A stretch of 8,990 bases of DNA from JBJEQG01 sp051881635 (GTDB taxonomy: Bacteria > Bacillota > Clostridia > Oscillospirales > Acutalibacteraceae). The DNA lies in NCBI GenBank assembly GCA_051881635.1, contig JBJEQG010000149.1:1-8990 (forward strand), given 5' to 3'. The notes beneath the pieces were generated by a model. The model was not told the origin of the DNA. It saw nothing but the letters and a program-made list of their open reading frames with translations, and ran no database searches. Positions 1 through 6,108 of the stretch are shown one piece after another; position 1 is the first letter of the stretch, and each line of letters opens with the position of its first letter. The position numbers and the translations under genes were made by a program.

Positions 1-16
1 AACCGTCAAATAGTCC

Positions 17-44
17 AAAAAACAGCAGTATTTTTTTACCACTG
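17..44 (-). terminator. Intrinsic terminator ending the minus-strand housekeeping operon
   Basis: Read on the minus strand, CAGTGGTA (44-37) pairs with TACTGCTG (30-23) as an 8-bp stem with two G-U wobbles, around an A-rich loop (36-31). Six U residues follow (22-17). It begins 38 nt after the apeA stop codon. On the plus strand the two wobbles become A-C mismatches, so the hairpin favours minus-strand transcripts. A flanking A run upstream of the stem could also help termination of a convergent gene beyond the left edge; that is inference. Confidence 0.75.
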
Positions 45-81
45 TTTTTGGTACTTGATATGCACATCTTTTCTACGAAAA

Positions 82-1491
82 TCAGGCATAGAATGCTTTT
101 AAGCCTTTATAGAGCATATAAACATCTATTTTTGATACAACTTCAAACGGAGCGTGCATGGATAAAACAGCAACACCCAAATCAACAACATCAACATTCA
201 AATTGGCAACAAATTTAGCGATTGTACCGCCGCCGCCGCCGTCAACCTTTCCTAACTCGCCTGTCTGCCAGAGAACATCGTTGTCATTAAAGATTTTTCT
301 GATTTTGCCTAAAAATTCCGCAGACGCTTCGGAAGTACCGCTTTTGCCACGACTGCCTGTATATTTTGTCAGAACCGCACCACGGTTGATATAGGTTGAG
401 TTAGCGGCCTCGTATGCCGACGCAAAAGTCGGGTCATAAGCGGCATTGACATCAGCGGAAAGACAACTGCTCTTTGCCAAAACATGACGAAGTGCCTCGC
501 CGTCAGCCTCTGCCAAATCAGCTATAAAGTCAGGAACAAATGATGACTTCATTCCCGTATTGCCGTCACTGCCGATTTCCTCACGGTCAACCAAAACCGT
601 AATAACCGTACTCTCGGGCATTTCGGTATCCAACACCGCTTTCAGGGCAGGGTATGCACAAACACGGTCATCATGCCCATAGCTGCCAATCATGCTTCTG
701 TCAAAACCCAAATCTCTTGCCTTATGTGCGGGAACAAAAGTCAAATCCGCAGAAAAGAAATCTTCTTCCGTAATGCCGTATTTTTCGTTTAAAAGATACA
801 TGATGTTCAGCTTTACGCTTTCGCTTTCCTCATCTTTTTTAAAGGGACGGCTACCGATTAAAACATTCATATCCTCACCGGCAATAGCCTGATACATCGG
901 TTTTTTAACCTGTTCATCTGCCAGGTGCGGCAACAAATCCGTAATGCAGAAACATGGTTCATCATCTTTTTCGCCTACAACAACCGGCACAACACTGCCG
1001 TCTTTCTTAACAACAACACCATGCAAAGCTAACGGAATGGTCATCCATTGATATTTTTTAATGCCGCCATAATAATGCGTCTTAAAGAATGCCATATCGC
1101 TTGACTCGTATAACGGTGTCGGCTTTAAGTCGATACGGGGCGAGTCGATATGAGCGATACCGAGCTTTACGCCGTTTTTAGTGCCGTTCTTGCCGATAAC
1201 CGCCAAAATAACGGATTTTCCTCTGTTGTTAAGATAAACCCTGTCACCTGCTTTATAGTGCTTTTTGCAGTCATAAGGCGTGAAACCTGCCTGTTCCGCC
1301 GCCGCAACCGCATAGTTGACAGCTTCTCTTTCGGTTTTGGACTGATTCAAAAAAGCCTTATAATCCTCGCAGAAAGCGTCTGCCTGTGCAATAACTTCTT
1401 CACTCAAAGTCTTTGCACCGCTTTCTTTTTTTGCCAACAGTTTATCTTTCAAGGATAATTCTTCTTTCTTTTCTTCACTTATATTAGACAT
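82..1491 (-). CDS. apeA: M18 family aminopeptidase (ApeA type)
   Basis: This is a cytoplasmic metallo-aminopeptidase that removes N-terminal residues from peptides, with two metal ions in the active site in this family. The 469-residue length fits the family. The M18 signatures appear in order: GIAHIDSPRID with metal ligand H114 and D116, YGHDDR with the bridging Asp near 274-275, DREEIGSDG with the catalytic/ligand pair E304-E305, SADVNAA with D347, a glycine-rich VDGGGGGT (416-423), and SMHAPFE with the last ligand H446. All expected ligands are present and there is no signal peptide, so it should be active in peptide recycling. The ATG start at 1491 has AGGAG nine bases upstream. It is the last gene of the operon, 23 nt after the lytic transglycosylase, and is followed by a terminator. 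The N-terminal 30 residues are Lys/Glu-rich and less conserved. True substrate preference cannot be read from the sequence. Confidence 0.95.
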   Translation of the reverse strand: MSNISEEKKEELSLKDKLLAKKESGAKTLSEEVIAQADAFCEDYKAFLNQSKTEREAVNYAVAAAEQAGFTPYDCKKHYKAGDRVYLNNRGKSVILAVIGKNGTKNGVKLGIAHIDSPRIDLKPTPLYESSDMAFFKTHYYGGIKKYQWMTIPLALHGVVVKKDGSVVPVVVGEKDDEPCFCITDLLPHLADEQVKKPMYQAIAGEDMNVLIGSRPFKKDEESESVKLNIMYLLNEKYGITEEDFFSADLTFVPAHKARDLGFDRSMIGSYGHDDRVCAYPALKAVLDTEMPESTVITVLVDREEIGSDGNTGMKSSFVPDFIADLAEADGEALRHVLAKSSCLSADVNAAYDPTFASAYEAANSTYINRGAVLTKYTGSRGKSGTSEASAEFLGKIRKIFNDNDVLWQTGELGKVDGGGGGTIAKFVANLNVDVVDLGVAVLSMHAPFEVVSKIDVYMLYKGLKAFYA

Positions 1492-1514
1492 AAGTCATCG
1501 CTCCTGTTTCACTT

Positions 1515-2096
1515 TTATTCGCTTTCCGAAAAATAAAGCGTTTTATACATATTTTTATTGGTAATCACTCTTTGAACATAATTTCGGGTTTCCGGATACG
1601 GAATTTTGTCAAGCGTCTTTCCGTCATGTGAATATTCGGGATTTTCAAGCCACTCGTCTACATTTCCCAAACCGGCATTATAAGCACAAATTGCCGTTTC
1701 AAGACAACCGTCATAATATTCAAGCAGAACGGACATGACCTGTGTACCGACATCTATATTAAATTCGGGATTATACAGTTCTTTTTCCGTTTCTTCTCCG
1801 TCACGGTAGGCGTACTGCATCCACTCCAAAGTTGCGGGCATAACTTGCATAATTCCGATTGCACCCGCCTGAGAAACCGCATTGGGGTTAAAATTGCTTT
1901 CCGTCTTTATTATACCGCAAATCAGTGCTTCATCTACATTATATTTTTTAGAGACCGCCGCAATCGTATCCTCATAATTCAACGGATAGGAGGCATATTG
2001 ATATGCCTGATATGCCATTTTCAGTCCGAATGCCGAACCAACCAACAAAAGAATGGCAATCAATATCGGAATAATTTTTTTAACAAAAATTTTCAA
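1515..2096 (-). CDS. Membrane-anchored lytic transglycosylase (SLT/GEWL fold)
   Basis: It probably cleaves the MurNAc-GlcNAc bond of peptidoglycan to form 1,6-anhydro-MurNAc ends, acting outside the membrane. I place the start at a TTG codon (2096), giving 193 residues. It lies just after a GGGGGGA ribosome binding site in the 10-nt gap behind the coaE stop. An ATG farther upstream (2138) would add 14 residues (beginning MTDLGWLL) that are only the coaE coding sequence in another frame. Residues 2-7 are basic and 8-24 form one hydrophobic segment, an uncleaved anchor or a signal peptide. The SLT domain follows: GIIKTESNFNP with catalytic E66, GAIGIMQVMP (78-87), the CAYNAG motif (137-142), and YPETRNYV (167-174). 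There are no LysM or other wall-binding repeats. The gene follows coaE directly, an order I recall from Clostridia. The specific role (growth, division or sporulation) is not shown. Confidence 0.9.
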   Translation of the reverse strand: MKIFVKKIIPILIAILLLVGSAFGLKMAYQAYQYASYPLNYEDTIAAVSKKYNVDEALICGIIKTESNFNPNAVSQAGAIGIMQVMPATLEWMQYAYRDGEETEKELYNPEFNIDVGTQVMSVLLEYYDGCLETAICAYNAGLGNVDEWLENPEYSHDGKTLDKIPYPETRNYVQRVITNKNMYKTLYFSESE

Positions 2097-2106
2097 ACAA
2101 TCCCCC

Positions 2107-2730
2107 CTATTTGTCAAGAGCCAACCTAAGTCGGTCAAATATCATGGCGGTCTGTTGTTCCGTTTGTTCCAATGTTCCCGCACCGTCAATGATATAATCG
2201 GATTTTTCTTTGAAAAACACCTCGTCATGCTGTACTTTCATACGGGAACGCAATTCCTCAGCACTCAGACCGTCACGAGCCAAAAGGCGTTTCATACGCA
2301 CATCTTCCGAAGCGGTAACGGCAATAATTTTCTGGCATAAAGCATCACCGCCGCTTTCAAAAAGCTGAGGGGCATCAAATATTATTATGCGTTTTCCGTC
2401 TTGTTTATACCTGTCTGCAATCTCTTTTGTGCGTTTTATAATCCAAGGGTGTGTAATACCATTTAGAACAGCAGTATTTTCGGGTGTGGCAAAGGCTCTT
2501 TGTGCCAAAAGCCGCCGATTTAAATTGCCGTCCTTGTCTATTATATCATATCCAAATTTCTGTGCAAGCATTTCCAAACAACTTGACCCTTTTTTCACAG
2601 CTTCTCTTGCCACTTTATCGGCATCAATCACTGCACAATCCTCATATTTTGAAAAATATTCCGCAACAGTGCTTTTGCCTGCACCACTCTGCCCAGTCAA
2701 ACCAACGAAAAGGGTTTTATCATTCTTCAA
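2107..2730 (-). CDS. coaE: Dephospho-CoA kinase
   Basis: It phosphorylates the 3'-hydroxyl of dephospho-CoA with ATP, the last step of coenzyme A synthesis in the cytoplasm. The Walker A motif GQSGAGKST sits at the N terminus (lysine at residue 19). It is followed by VIDADKVARE with the acidic substrate-side motif, THPWI near residue 92, and IIFDAPQLFESG, the family's D-P-LFE segment. The length of about 207 residues is normal. Two TTG starts compete. The one at 2736 directly touches the Shine-Dalgarno GAGGTGA (2743-2737), while the one at 2730 lies six bases after it, so I choose 2730. No ATG is available near the P-loop. Either start overlaps the end of tsaC (by 11 or 17 nt), which suggests translational coupling. 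The lytic transglycosylase follows after 10 nt. Confidence 0.95.
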   Translation of the reverse strand: MKNDKTLFVGLTGQSGAGKSTVAEYFSKYEDCAVIDADKVAREAVKKGSSCLEMLAQKFGYDIIDKDGNLNRRLLAQRAFATPENTAVLNGITHPWIIKRTKEIADRYKQDGKRIIIFDAPQLFESGGDALCQKIIAVTASEDVRMKRLLARDGLSAEELRSRMKVQHDEVFFKEKSDYIIDGAGTLEQTEQQTAMIFDRLRLALDK

Positions 2731-3733
2731 GGTCAATCACCTCAAAACCTGCCGCACGAATAATGCGGTTATAGACTGCCAAGCCTAAACCCGTTGTTTC
2801 GGGACAATGAGCATAAACCTTTCGATAGTTTTTCTTGTCGCACAGGCGTAATGCTTCAAACAGATTGTTGGCTTGTTCTTCATAATTTTTGTCTGCCCCC
2901 AAACAAATGACAGGTACTTTTAAAGCGGTCTGCTCATCTGCATAGCACAATGCCGCTGTCCCGTTTTCGGCATGGGCATTAACATAAGTACAATAAGCAT
3001 GACTGCTGCCTTTCAGCAAAATGACCTTTGCTTTCGGTGCATAATGCTTGTATTTCATACCGGGACTTGCGGCGGTTTCTCCGCTCTTTAAAGGATTGAG
3101 TACGGCTGTATCAAGTTCCACTTCTCCAATCGCTGCCCTGAGTTCCTCCAATGTTATACCTCCCGGACGCAAAAGGCGTGGAACATCTGTTGCCAAAGTA
3201 ATGACTGTTGATTCAACACCGACTTCACACGCTCCGCCGTCCAAAACGGCATCAATGCGTCCGTTCATATCGTCCCAAACATGGGCGGCTGTGGTGGGAC
3301 TGGGCTTTCCGGATAAGTTTGCAGACGGTGCCGCCAACGGCATTGATTTTGAAATCAATGCCTGTGCTATTGGGTGGGCAGGAAAACGCACCGCCACTGT
3401 CGGCAGTCCCGCACTGACTTCATCGGGAATCCGTTCCGATTTCGGCATAATAATCGTCAAAGGACCGGGCCAAAAGCGTTCCGCCAAAATTTTCGCCTTT
3501 TCGGGAAAAACGGAAACCAGGTCCTTAATTTGTTCTATGTTGGAAATATGAACAATCAAAGGATTGTCCATTGGTCTGCCTTTGGCTTTAAAAATCTTTG
3601 CAACCGCCGCACCGTTATAGGCATTTGCCGCCAAACCGTAAACCGTTTCAGTCGGCATGGCAACCAAACCGCCGCTTTTTAAAATCTCTGCGGCAATATC
3701 TATATCATCAACTGTCAGGCGTTTTGTTTCCAT
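2720..3733 (-). CDS. tsaC: L-threonylcarbamoyladenylate synthase (Sua5/YwlC type)
   Basis: It makes threonylcarbamoyl-AMP from threonine, bicarbonate and ATP, the first step of the universal t6A37 modification of ANN-decoding tRNAs. The TsaD/B/E proteins then transfer the group. The 337 residues cover the YrdC domain (about 10-200) plus the C-terminal Sua5 domain, so this is the long Sua5 form rather than the short TsaC/YrdC form. Visible motifs are the substrate-binding PTETVYGL (27-34), KAKGRPMDNPL (49-59) with the conserved K-x-R pattern, SAPSANLSG (134-142), and RLLRPGG (186-192). SPGMKYKHYAPKA (223-235) is the characteristic linker before the Sua5 domain. The ATG start lies 3 nt after the prfA stop, with AAGGGGA as ribosome binding site inside the prfA end. 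Pairing with release factor 1 joins two translation-fidelity genes, and coaE overlaps its 3' end. Confidence 0.95.
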   Translation of the reverse strand: METKRLTVDDIDIAAEILKSGGLVAMPTETVYGLAANAYNGAAVAKIFKAKGRPMDNPLIVHISNIEQIKDLVSVFPEKAKILAERFWPGPLTIIMPKSERIPDEVSAGLPTVAVRFPAHPIAQALISKSMPLAAPSANLSGKPSPTTAAHVWDDMNGRIDAVLDGGACEVGVESTVITLATDVPRLLRPGGITLEELRAAIGEVELDTAVLNPLKSGETAASPGMKYKHYAPKAKVILLKGSSHAYCTYVNAHAENGTAALCYADEQTALKVPVICLGADKNYEEQANNLFEALRLCDKKNYRKVYAHCPETTGLGLAVYNRIIRAAGFEVIDLEE

Positions 3734-3736
3734 GAT

Positions 3737-4816
3737 TTATTGTTCCCCTTCTTGACTATTTAACTGTTCGGCTCTGTCAGCGGTAATAAGTGCATCAATA
3801 ATTTCATCAATATTTCCGTTCAGAATATCCTCGATTTTATAGAGTGTCAGCCCTATTCTATGGTCAGTCACACGCCCCTGAGGATAATTATAAGTGCGAA
3901 TACGCTCACTGCGGTCACCTGTACCGACCTGACTGCGGCGAGCCTGTGCAATATCCTCATGCTGTTTTTCCTGTTCAATGCGAAGTAAACGGGATTTCAG
4001 AACTTTAAGGGCTTTGTCTTTGTTTTTATATTGACTGCGTTCATCTTGACATTCCACAACCATGCCTGTCGGCAAATGCGTTATACGAATGGCAGACGAT
4101 GTTTTGTTGATATGCTGACCGCCGGCACCGCTTGAACGAAAAGTGTCAATCTTCAAATCATTCGGATTGATTTCAACCTCAACATCATCAGCTTCGGGCA
4201 AAACGGCAACCGTTACCGTTGAGGTATGCACACGCCCTTGCGTTTCCGTTTCGGGAACACGCTGTACACGATGCACACCGCTTTCATATTTAAGGCGTGA
4301 ATATGCACCAACACCCTCCAAACTGAAACTGATTTCCTTGTAGCCGCCAAGTTCTGTTTCGTTGGCATACAAAACTTCCTGTTTATACCCTTTTTTTACC
4401 GCATACATACTGTACATACGGTACAGAACACCGGCAAACAATGCGGCTTCCTCACCGCCTGCACCGCCACGAATTTCAACAATGACATTTCGTTCATCGT
4501 TTGGGTCTTTCGGCAGGAGCAAAATTTTGATTTCGTCATTCAATTCTTCCAAACGGGTTTTATTTTCTTTCAGTTCCTCGTCTGCCATTTCCCGCAATTC
4601 CCTATCGGCAGTTTCATCGGACAAAATCAGCTTTGCGTCCTCTATATTTTCCAAAGTCCGTTGGTACTCTTTATATTTGAGTACAATCGGTTCTATGGAT
4701 TTATATTCCTTCATAACAGCCGTATATTTTTCATTATCGGCTATAACGGTCGGGTCGCACAAACGGTTGGAAAGTTCTTCATAGCGTGTCGCAAACACTT
4801 TTATTTTTTCAAACAT
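3737..4816 (-). CDS. prfA: Peptide chain release factor 1
   Basis: It reads UAA and UAG stop codons in the ribosomal A site and triggers hydrolysis of peptidyl-tRNA. The 359-residue length is typical. The N-terminal helical domain occupies about 1-100, followed by EIRGGAGGEEA (114-124). The anticodon-mimic tripeptide is PET (188-190), within VQRVPETETQGRVHTS; PxT marks RF1 rather than the SPF of RF2. The catalytic SSGAGGQHINKT has GGQ at 232-234. The glutamine of GGQ is normally methylated by PrmC, but no prmC lies next to this gene, unlike the common prfA-prmC pair. The ATG start has GGAGG nine bases upstream. It sits 48 nt after the DUF951 gene and 3 nt before tsaC. No in-frame stop or frameshift was seen. 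Confidence 0.98.
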   Translation of the reverse strand: MFEKIKVFATRYEELSNRLCDPTVIADNEKYTAVMKEYKSIEPIVLKYKEYQRTLENIEDAKLILSDETADRELREMADEELKENKTRLEELNDEIKILLLPKDPNDERNVIVEIRGGAGGEEAALFAGVLYRMYSMYAVKKGYKQEVLYANETELGGYKEISFSLEGVGAYSRLKYESGVHRVQRVPETETQGRVHTSTVTVAVLPEADDVEVEINPNDLKIDTFRSSGAGGQHINKTSSAIRITHLPTGMVVECQDERSQYKNKDKALKVLKSRLLRIEQEKQHEDIAQARRSQVGTGDRSERIRTYNYPQGRVTDHRIGLTLYKIEDILNGNIDEIIDALITADRAEQLNSQEGEQ

Positions 4817-4864
4817 AAAAATTAACCTCCAAAATTAAAATAGACCTTTATTCTTTGGACGGTT

Positions 4865-5053
4865 CTAATGTTCCTCAACTCGAATAACCTTTCTTATATT
4901 CTTTTCCACTTTCAATCTCGGGAGCATGACTTCATGCCCGCATTTTTTACATCGAATTTTAAAGTCCATACCCACACGCAAAACATCAAATTGTTTTCCG
5001 CCGCAAGGGTGTGTCTTTTTCATCTCCAAAACATCTCCAACCCGAATATCCAC
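4865..5053 (-). CDS. DUF951 family small zinc-binding-like protein
   Basis: This 62-residue basic protein matches the DUF951 pattern: an N-terminal MDIRVGDVLEMKK strand, HPCGG (15-19), IRCKKCG (33-39) and a C-terminal MLPR segment (43-46). C17, C35, C38 and a histidine (15 or 40) could bind one zinc ion. The molecular function of the family is not established to my knowledge; the small basic form suggests nucleic acid or ribosome contact, which is inference. The GTG start (5053) has AAAGGAGG eight bases upstream, one of the strongest ribosome binding sites in the window. It is the first gene of the operon, about 70 nt behind the promoter, and prfA follows after 48 nt. An ORF beginning far upstream in another frame (from 5189) is ignored because it crosses the promoter. 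Confidence 0.85.
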   Translation of the reverse strand: MDIRVGDVLEMKKTHPCGGKQFDVLRVGMDFKIRCKKCGHEVMLPRLKVEKNIRKVIRVEEH

Positions 5054-5127
5054 CTAAACAGCCTCCTTTATCAGCGATAGCGAACAATAGTCTTTTGGGA
5101 AATAAATAACTTAATAGTTTATTGATA

Positions 5128-5155
5128 ATTATAGCATATTTCACAGCGAATACAA
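5128..5155 (-). promoter_or_regulatory. Sigma-A type promoter of the minus-strand operon
   Basis: On the minus strand a -35 box TTGTAT (5155-5150) is followed after 16 nt by TATAAT (5133-5128). The preceding bases are TGC, which gives an extended -10. Transcription would start near 5121, leaving a leader of about 68 nt before the GTG of the DUF951 gene. No terminator or riboswitch fold was seen in that leader. The assignment rests on consensus match and position only. Confidence 0.75.
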
Positions 5156-5268
5156 GGGCAGTTCTACGGAAAACCAAAACCATATCCAATAAAATAAATC
5201 CAATAAATCGGTTACCAAATATAATTTAAGATTTAAAAAATAAATCACATAATATTATTTATAATATA

Positions 5269-5297
5269 TTGACTTTTTATTATAATGATGTTAAAAT
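5269..5297 (+). promoter_or_regulatory. Sigma-A type promoter of the small membrane protein gene
   Basis: TTGACT (5269-5274) and TAAAAT (5292-5297) are separated by 17 nt, with TGT just before the -10 (extended -10). Transcription would begin near 5304, downstream of an ATG at 5285, so that ATG cannot be the start. The consensus GGAGG ribosome binding site is at 5318-5322. Confidence 0.7.
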
Positions 5298-5329
5298 ATA
5301 GTAAAAATAAAATAAATGGAGGTAAAAGC

Positions 5330-5773
5330 ATGTCCGTCTTAGCTGTTATCCTTGGCATCATTGAGATTATTTGGGATATTATTATCTTCTTTAAGCTCTC
5401 CCTTGCTCTCACGGGATTTGGAAACTTTCTTTTGTTTATAATAATGGTTATTATCTTTATTATCTCTGTTGTTCCGCTTTGGCATGTAGGCGAAATGAAA
5501 GGAAAAATCAAGTCTCTTGAAGAAAAAGTTGATATATTGGCACAAATTGCCCAAAATCCTTCCAAAAACAGTACACCGGAAAATTTAACTGCTCTAACTC
5601 ATAAAGAGTATCGCCCCTTTTGGAACTTTGAAAATTCTCCAAAAAAACAATCTGACAAAAAAACAGTTGATTATTCCGAAGAATGGACTTGTCCAAACTG
5701 CAAAAAAGCACATAAGCTTTACATCACAACCTGTCCCTGCGGTACGGAACAGCCTGATACTTTTAAAACTTAA
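5330..5773 (+). CDS. Unrecognised membrane protein with C-terminal zinc ribbon
   Basis: I do not recognise this 147-residue protein. The ATG at 5330 is chosen because GGAGG (5318-5322) lies seven bases before it; the ATG at 5285 falls inside the promoter. Residues 3-22 and about 31-51 are strongly hydrophobic and probably form a membrane hairpin with a short turn (FKLSLALTGFGN). A charged helix follows (MKGKIKSLEEKVDILAQIAQ, about 56-75), likely a short coiled coil. Then comes a low-complexity Ser/Pro/Asn/Lys linker (76-117) and a zinc ribbon, CPNC (121-124) with CPCG (135-138). The ribbon is probably cytoplasmic, because the linker is polar and both ends of a two-pass hairpin lie on one side. 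The gene is more AT-rich than its neighbours and has its own promoter and terminator between two operons. A sensor or assembly role is possible but nothing proves one. Confidence 0.75.
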   Translation: MSVLAVILGIIEIIWDIIIFFKLSLALTGFGNFLLFIIMVIIFIISVVPLWHVGEMKGKIKSLEEKVDILAQIAQNPSKNSTPENLTALTHKEYRPFWNFENSPKKQSDKKTVDYSEEWTCPNCKKAHKLYITTCPCGTEQPDTFKT

Positions 5774-5780
5774 ACTTTAT

Positions 5781-5817
5781 AAATCCGCTTGATATTTTCG
5801 GCGGATTTTATTTTTAC
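5781..5817 (+). terminator. Intrinsic terminator of the small membrane protein gene
   Basis: AAATCCGC (5781-5788) pairs perfectly with GCGGATTT (5801-5808) around a 12-nt loop, followed by the T-rich stretch TATTTTTACTTT. It starts 7 nt after the stop codon and insulates the aromatic operon from this gene. Confidence 0.8.
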
Positions 5818-5864
5818 TTTAAAGCTTATATGCTTTAAACTTTAAAAGTTTTATGCTTTAAAGT
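5817..5864 (+). repeat. CTTTAAA repeat cluster before the aro promoter (possible operator)
   Basis: CTTTAAA occurs four times, at 5817, 5833, 5840 and 5856, with start-to-start spacings of 16, 7 and 16 nt. The 11-bp TATGCTTTAAA is directly repeated at 5829-5839 and 5852-5862. Two perfect 8-bp inverted repeats result: TTTAAAGC (5818-5825) with GCTTTAAA (5832-5839), and ACTTTAAA (5839-5846) with TTTAAAGT (5857-5864). The cluster ends just before the -35 box at 5866, where a regulator could act. Simple AT-rich repetition is the alternative, and no regulator is identified. Confidence 0.4.
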
Positions 5865-5865
5865 A

Positions 5866-5893
5866 TTGACAAATCAAAAAAAGAGGTTATAAT
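5866..5893 (+). promoter_or_regulatory. Consensus sigma-A promoter of the aroF-tyrA-aroB operon
   Basis: TTGACA (5866-5871) and TATAAT (5888-5893) both match consensus exactly, with 16 nt between them. Transcription would start around 5900, which puts about 220 nt of leader RNA in front of aroF. A promoter this strong followed by a terminator fits control by attenuation. Confidence 0.88.
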
Positions 5894-5932
5894 AAGCTTA
5901 TCGGTTCAATTTTATCTGAGAGGTGAAATCTT

Positions 5933-6058
5933 GTGGAAAATTATGCAGAAAAACGATTTACATTTACCGCCCATTCATGCTATTATTATCTTGCATGGGT
6001 TTTTCTGCTTATGTCCAAAAGTCAAGATGACATTTCCTTTTCGACCGATTGTTTGTAA
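5933..6058 (+). CDS. Tyr-codon leader peptide of the aromatic operon (candidate)
   Basis: A 41-codon ORF starts at GTG (5933), seven bases after AGGTG (5921-5925), and ends at TAA (6056-6058), 14 nt before the terminator stem. Three consecutive TAT tyrosine codons lie at 5981-5989 (residues 17-19). They sit in the segment CYYYLAWVF, which also holds one Trp (22) and one Phe (24) codon; another Tyr is residue 4 and Phe are residues 9, 11 and 36. The peptide has no recognisable domain, as expected if only its translation matters. By the established trp/phe attenuation model, a ribosome waiting at the Tyr codons when charged tRNA-Tyr is short would change the downstream RNA fold. The other two frames are also largely open here. 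However, only this one joins a well-spaced ribosome binding site, control codons overlapping the pairing segment, and a stop just ahead of the terminator. Confidence 0.75.
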   Translation: MENYAEKRFTFTAHSCYYYLAWVFLLMSKSQDDISFSTDCL

Positions 6059-6090
6059 CAGCACCTTTTTTCGGCGGAGTCATCATGACT
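5984..6090 (+). promoter_or_regulatory. Attenuator switch: anti-antiterminator and antiterminator pairings
   Basis: Three segments compete. Segment 1, TTATCTTG (5986-5993), overlaps the Tyr codons and can pair with CAAGATGA (6023-6030) through 8 bp with one G-U. The latter is part of segment 2, AGTCAAGATGAC (6020-6031). Segment 2 can instead pair with segment 3, GTCATCATGACT (6079-6090), through 11 of 12 positions with a single A-A mismatch. Segment 3 contains the upper half of the terminator hairpin, so the 2:3 helix excludes termination. A ribosome stalled at 5981-5989 covers segment 1 and frees segment 2, giving readthrough. Without a stall, segments 1 and 2 pair and the terminator forms. 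The pairings were traced base by base; folding energies were not computed. Confidence 0.75.
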
Positions 6091-6108
6091 CCGCCTTATT
6101 TTTATTTT
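6073..6108 (+). terminator. Leader terminator (attenuator) before aroF
   Basis: GGCGGAGTCA (6073-6082) and TGACTCCGCC (6086-6095) form a perfect 10-bp, GC-rich stem with a TCA loop. The T-rich tract TTATTTTTATTTT follows (6096-6108). The hairpin stands between the operon promoter and aroF, so it must be conditional for the operon to be expressed. The aroF ribosome binding site starts one base after the T tract. Confidence 0.92.

Noticed and set aside
221..240. Short cgccgccgccgc run inside apeA
   Set aside because: It simply encodes the glycine-rich VDGGGGGT motif of M18 peptidases.
2387..2788. 133-codon plus-strand ORF across coaE and the end of tsaC
   Set aside because: Antisense to two recognised genes, low-quality Ser/Cys-rich translation, no independent signals.
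3048..3551. 167-codon plus-strand ORF
   Set aside because: It lies fully antisense to tsaC, whose motifs are clear, and has no ribosome binding site or recognisable domain; it is a shadow frame.
4247..4255. PET instead of PAT in the RF1 stop-codon recognition tripeptide
   Set aside because: The RF1 motif is PxT, and PET occurs in ordinary Firmicute RF1 proteins, so this is not a recoding signal.
5269..5286. TTGACT with the perfect TATAAT at 5281 as a promoter
   Set aside because: The spacing is only 6 nt; the TAAAAT at 5292 gives a proper 17-nt spacer.
5285..5329. Upstream ATG adding 15 residues to the small membrane protein
   Set aside because: The ATG overlaps the spacer and -10 region of the promoter and the extra codons contain the GGAGG ribosome binding site of the ATG at 5330.
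5245..5565. 106-codon minus-strand ORF opposite the small membrane protein gene
   Set aside because: It covers the plus-strand promoter and the hydrophobic segments of the real gene, and its Ile/Lys-rich sequence is a reflection of AT-rich DNA.
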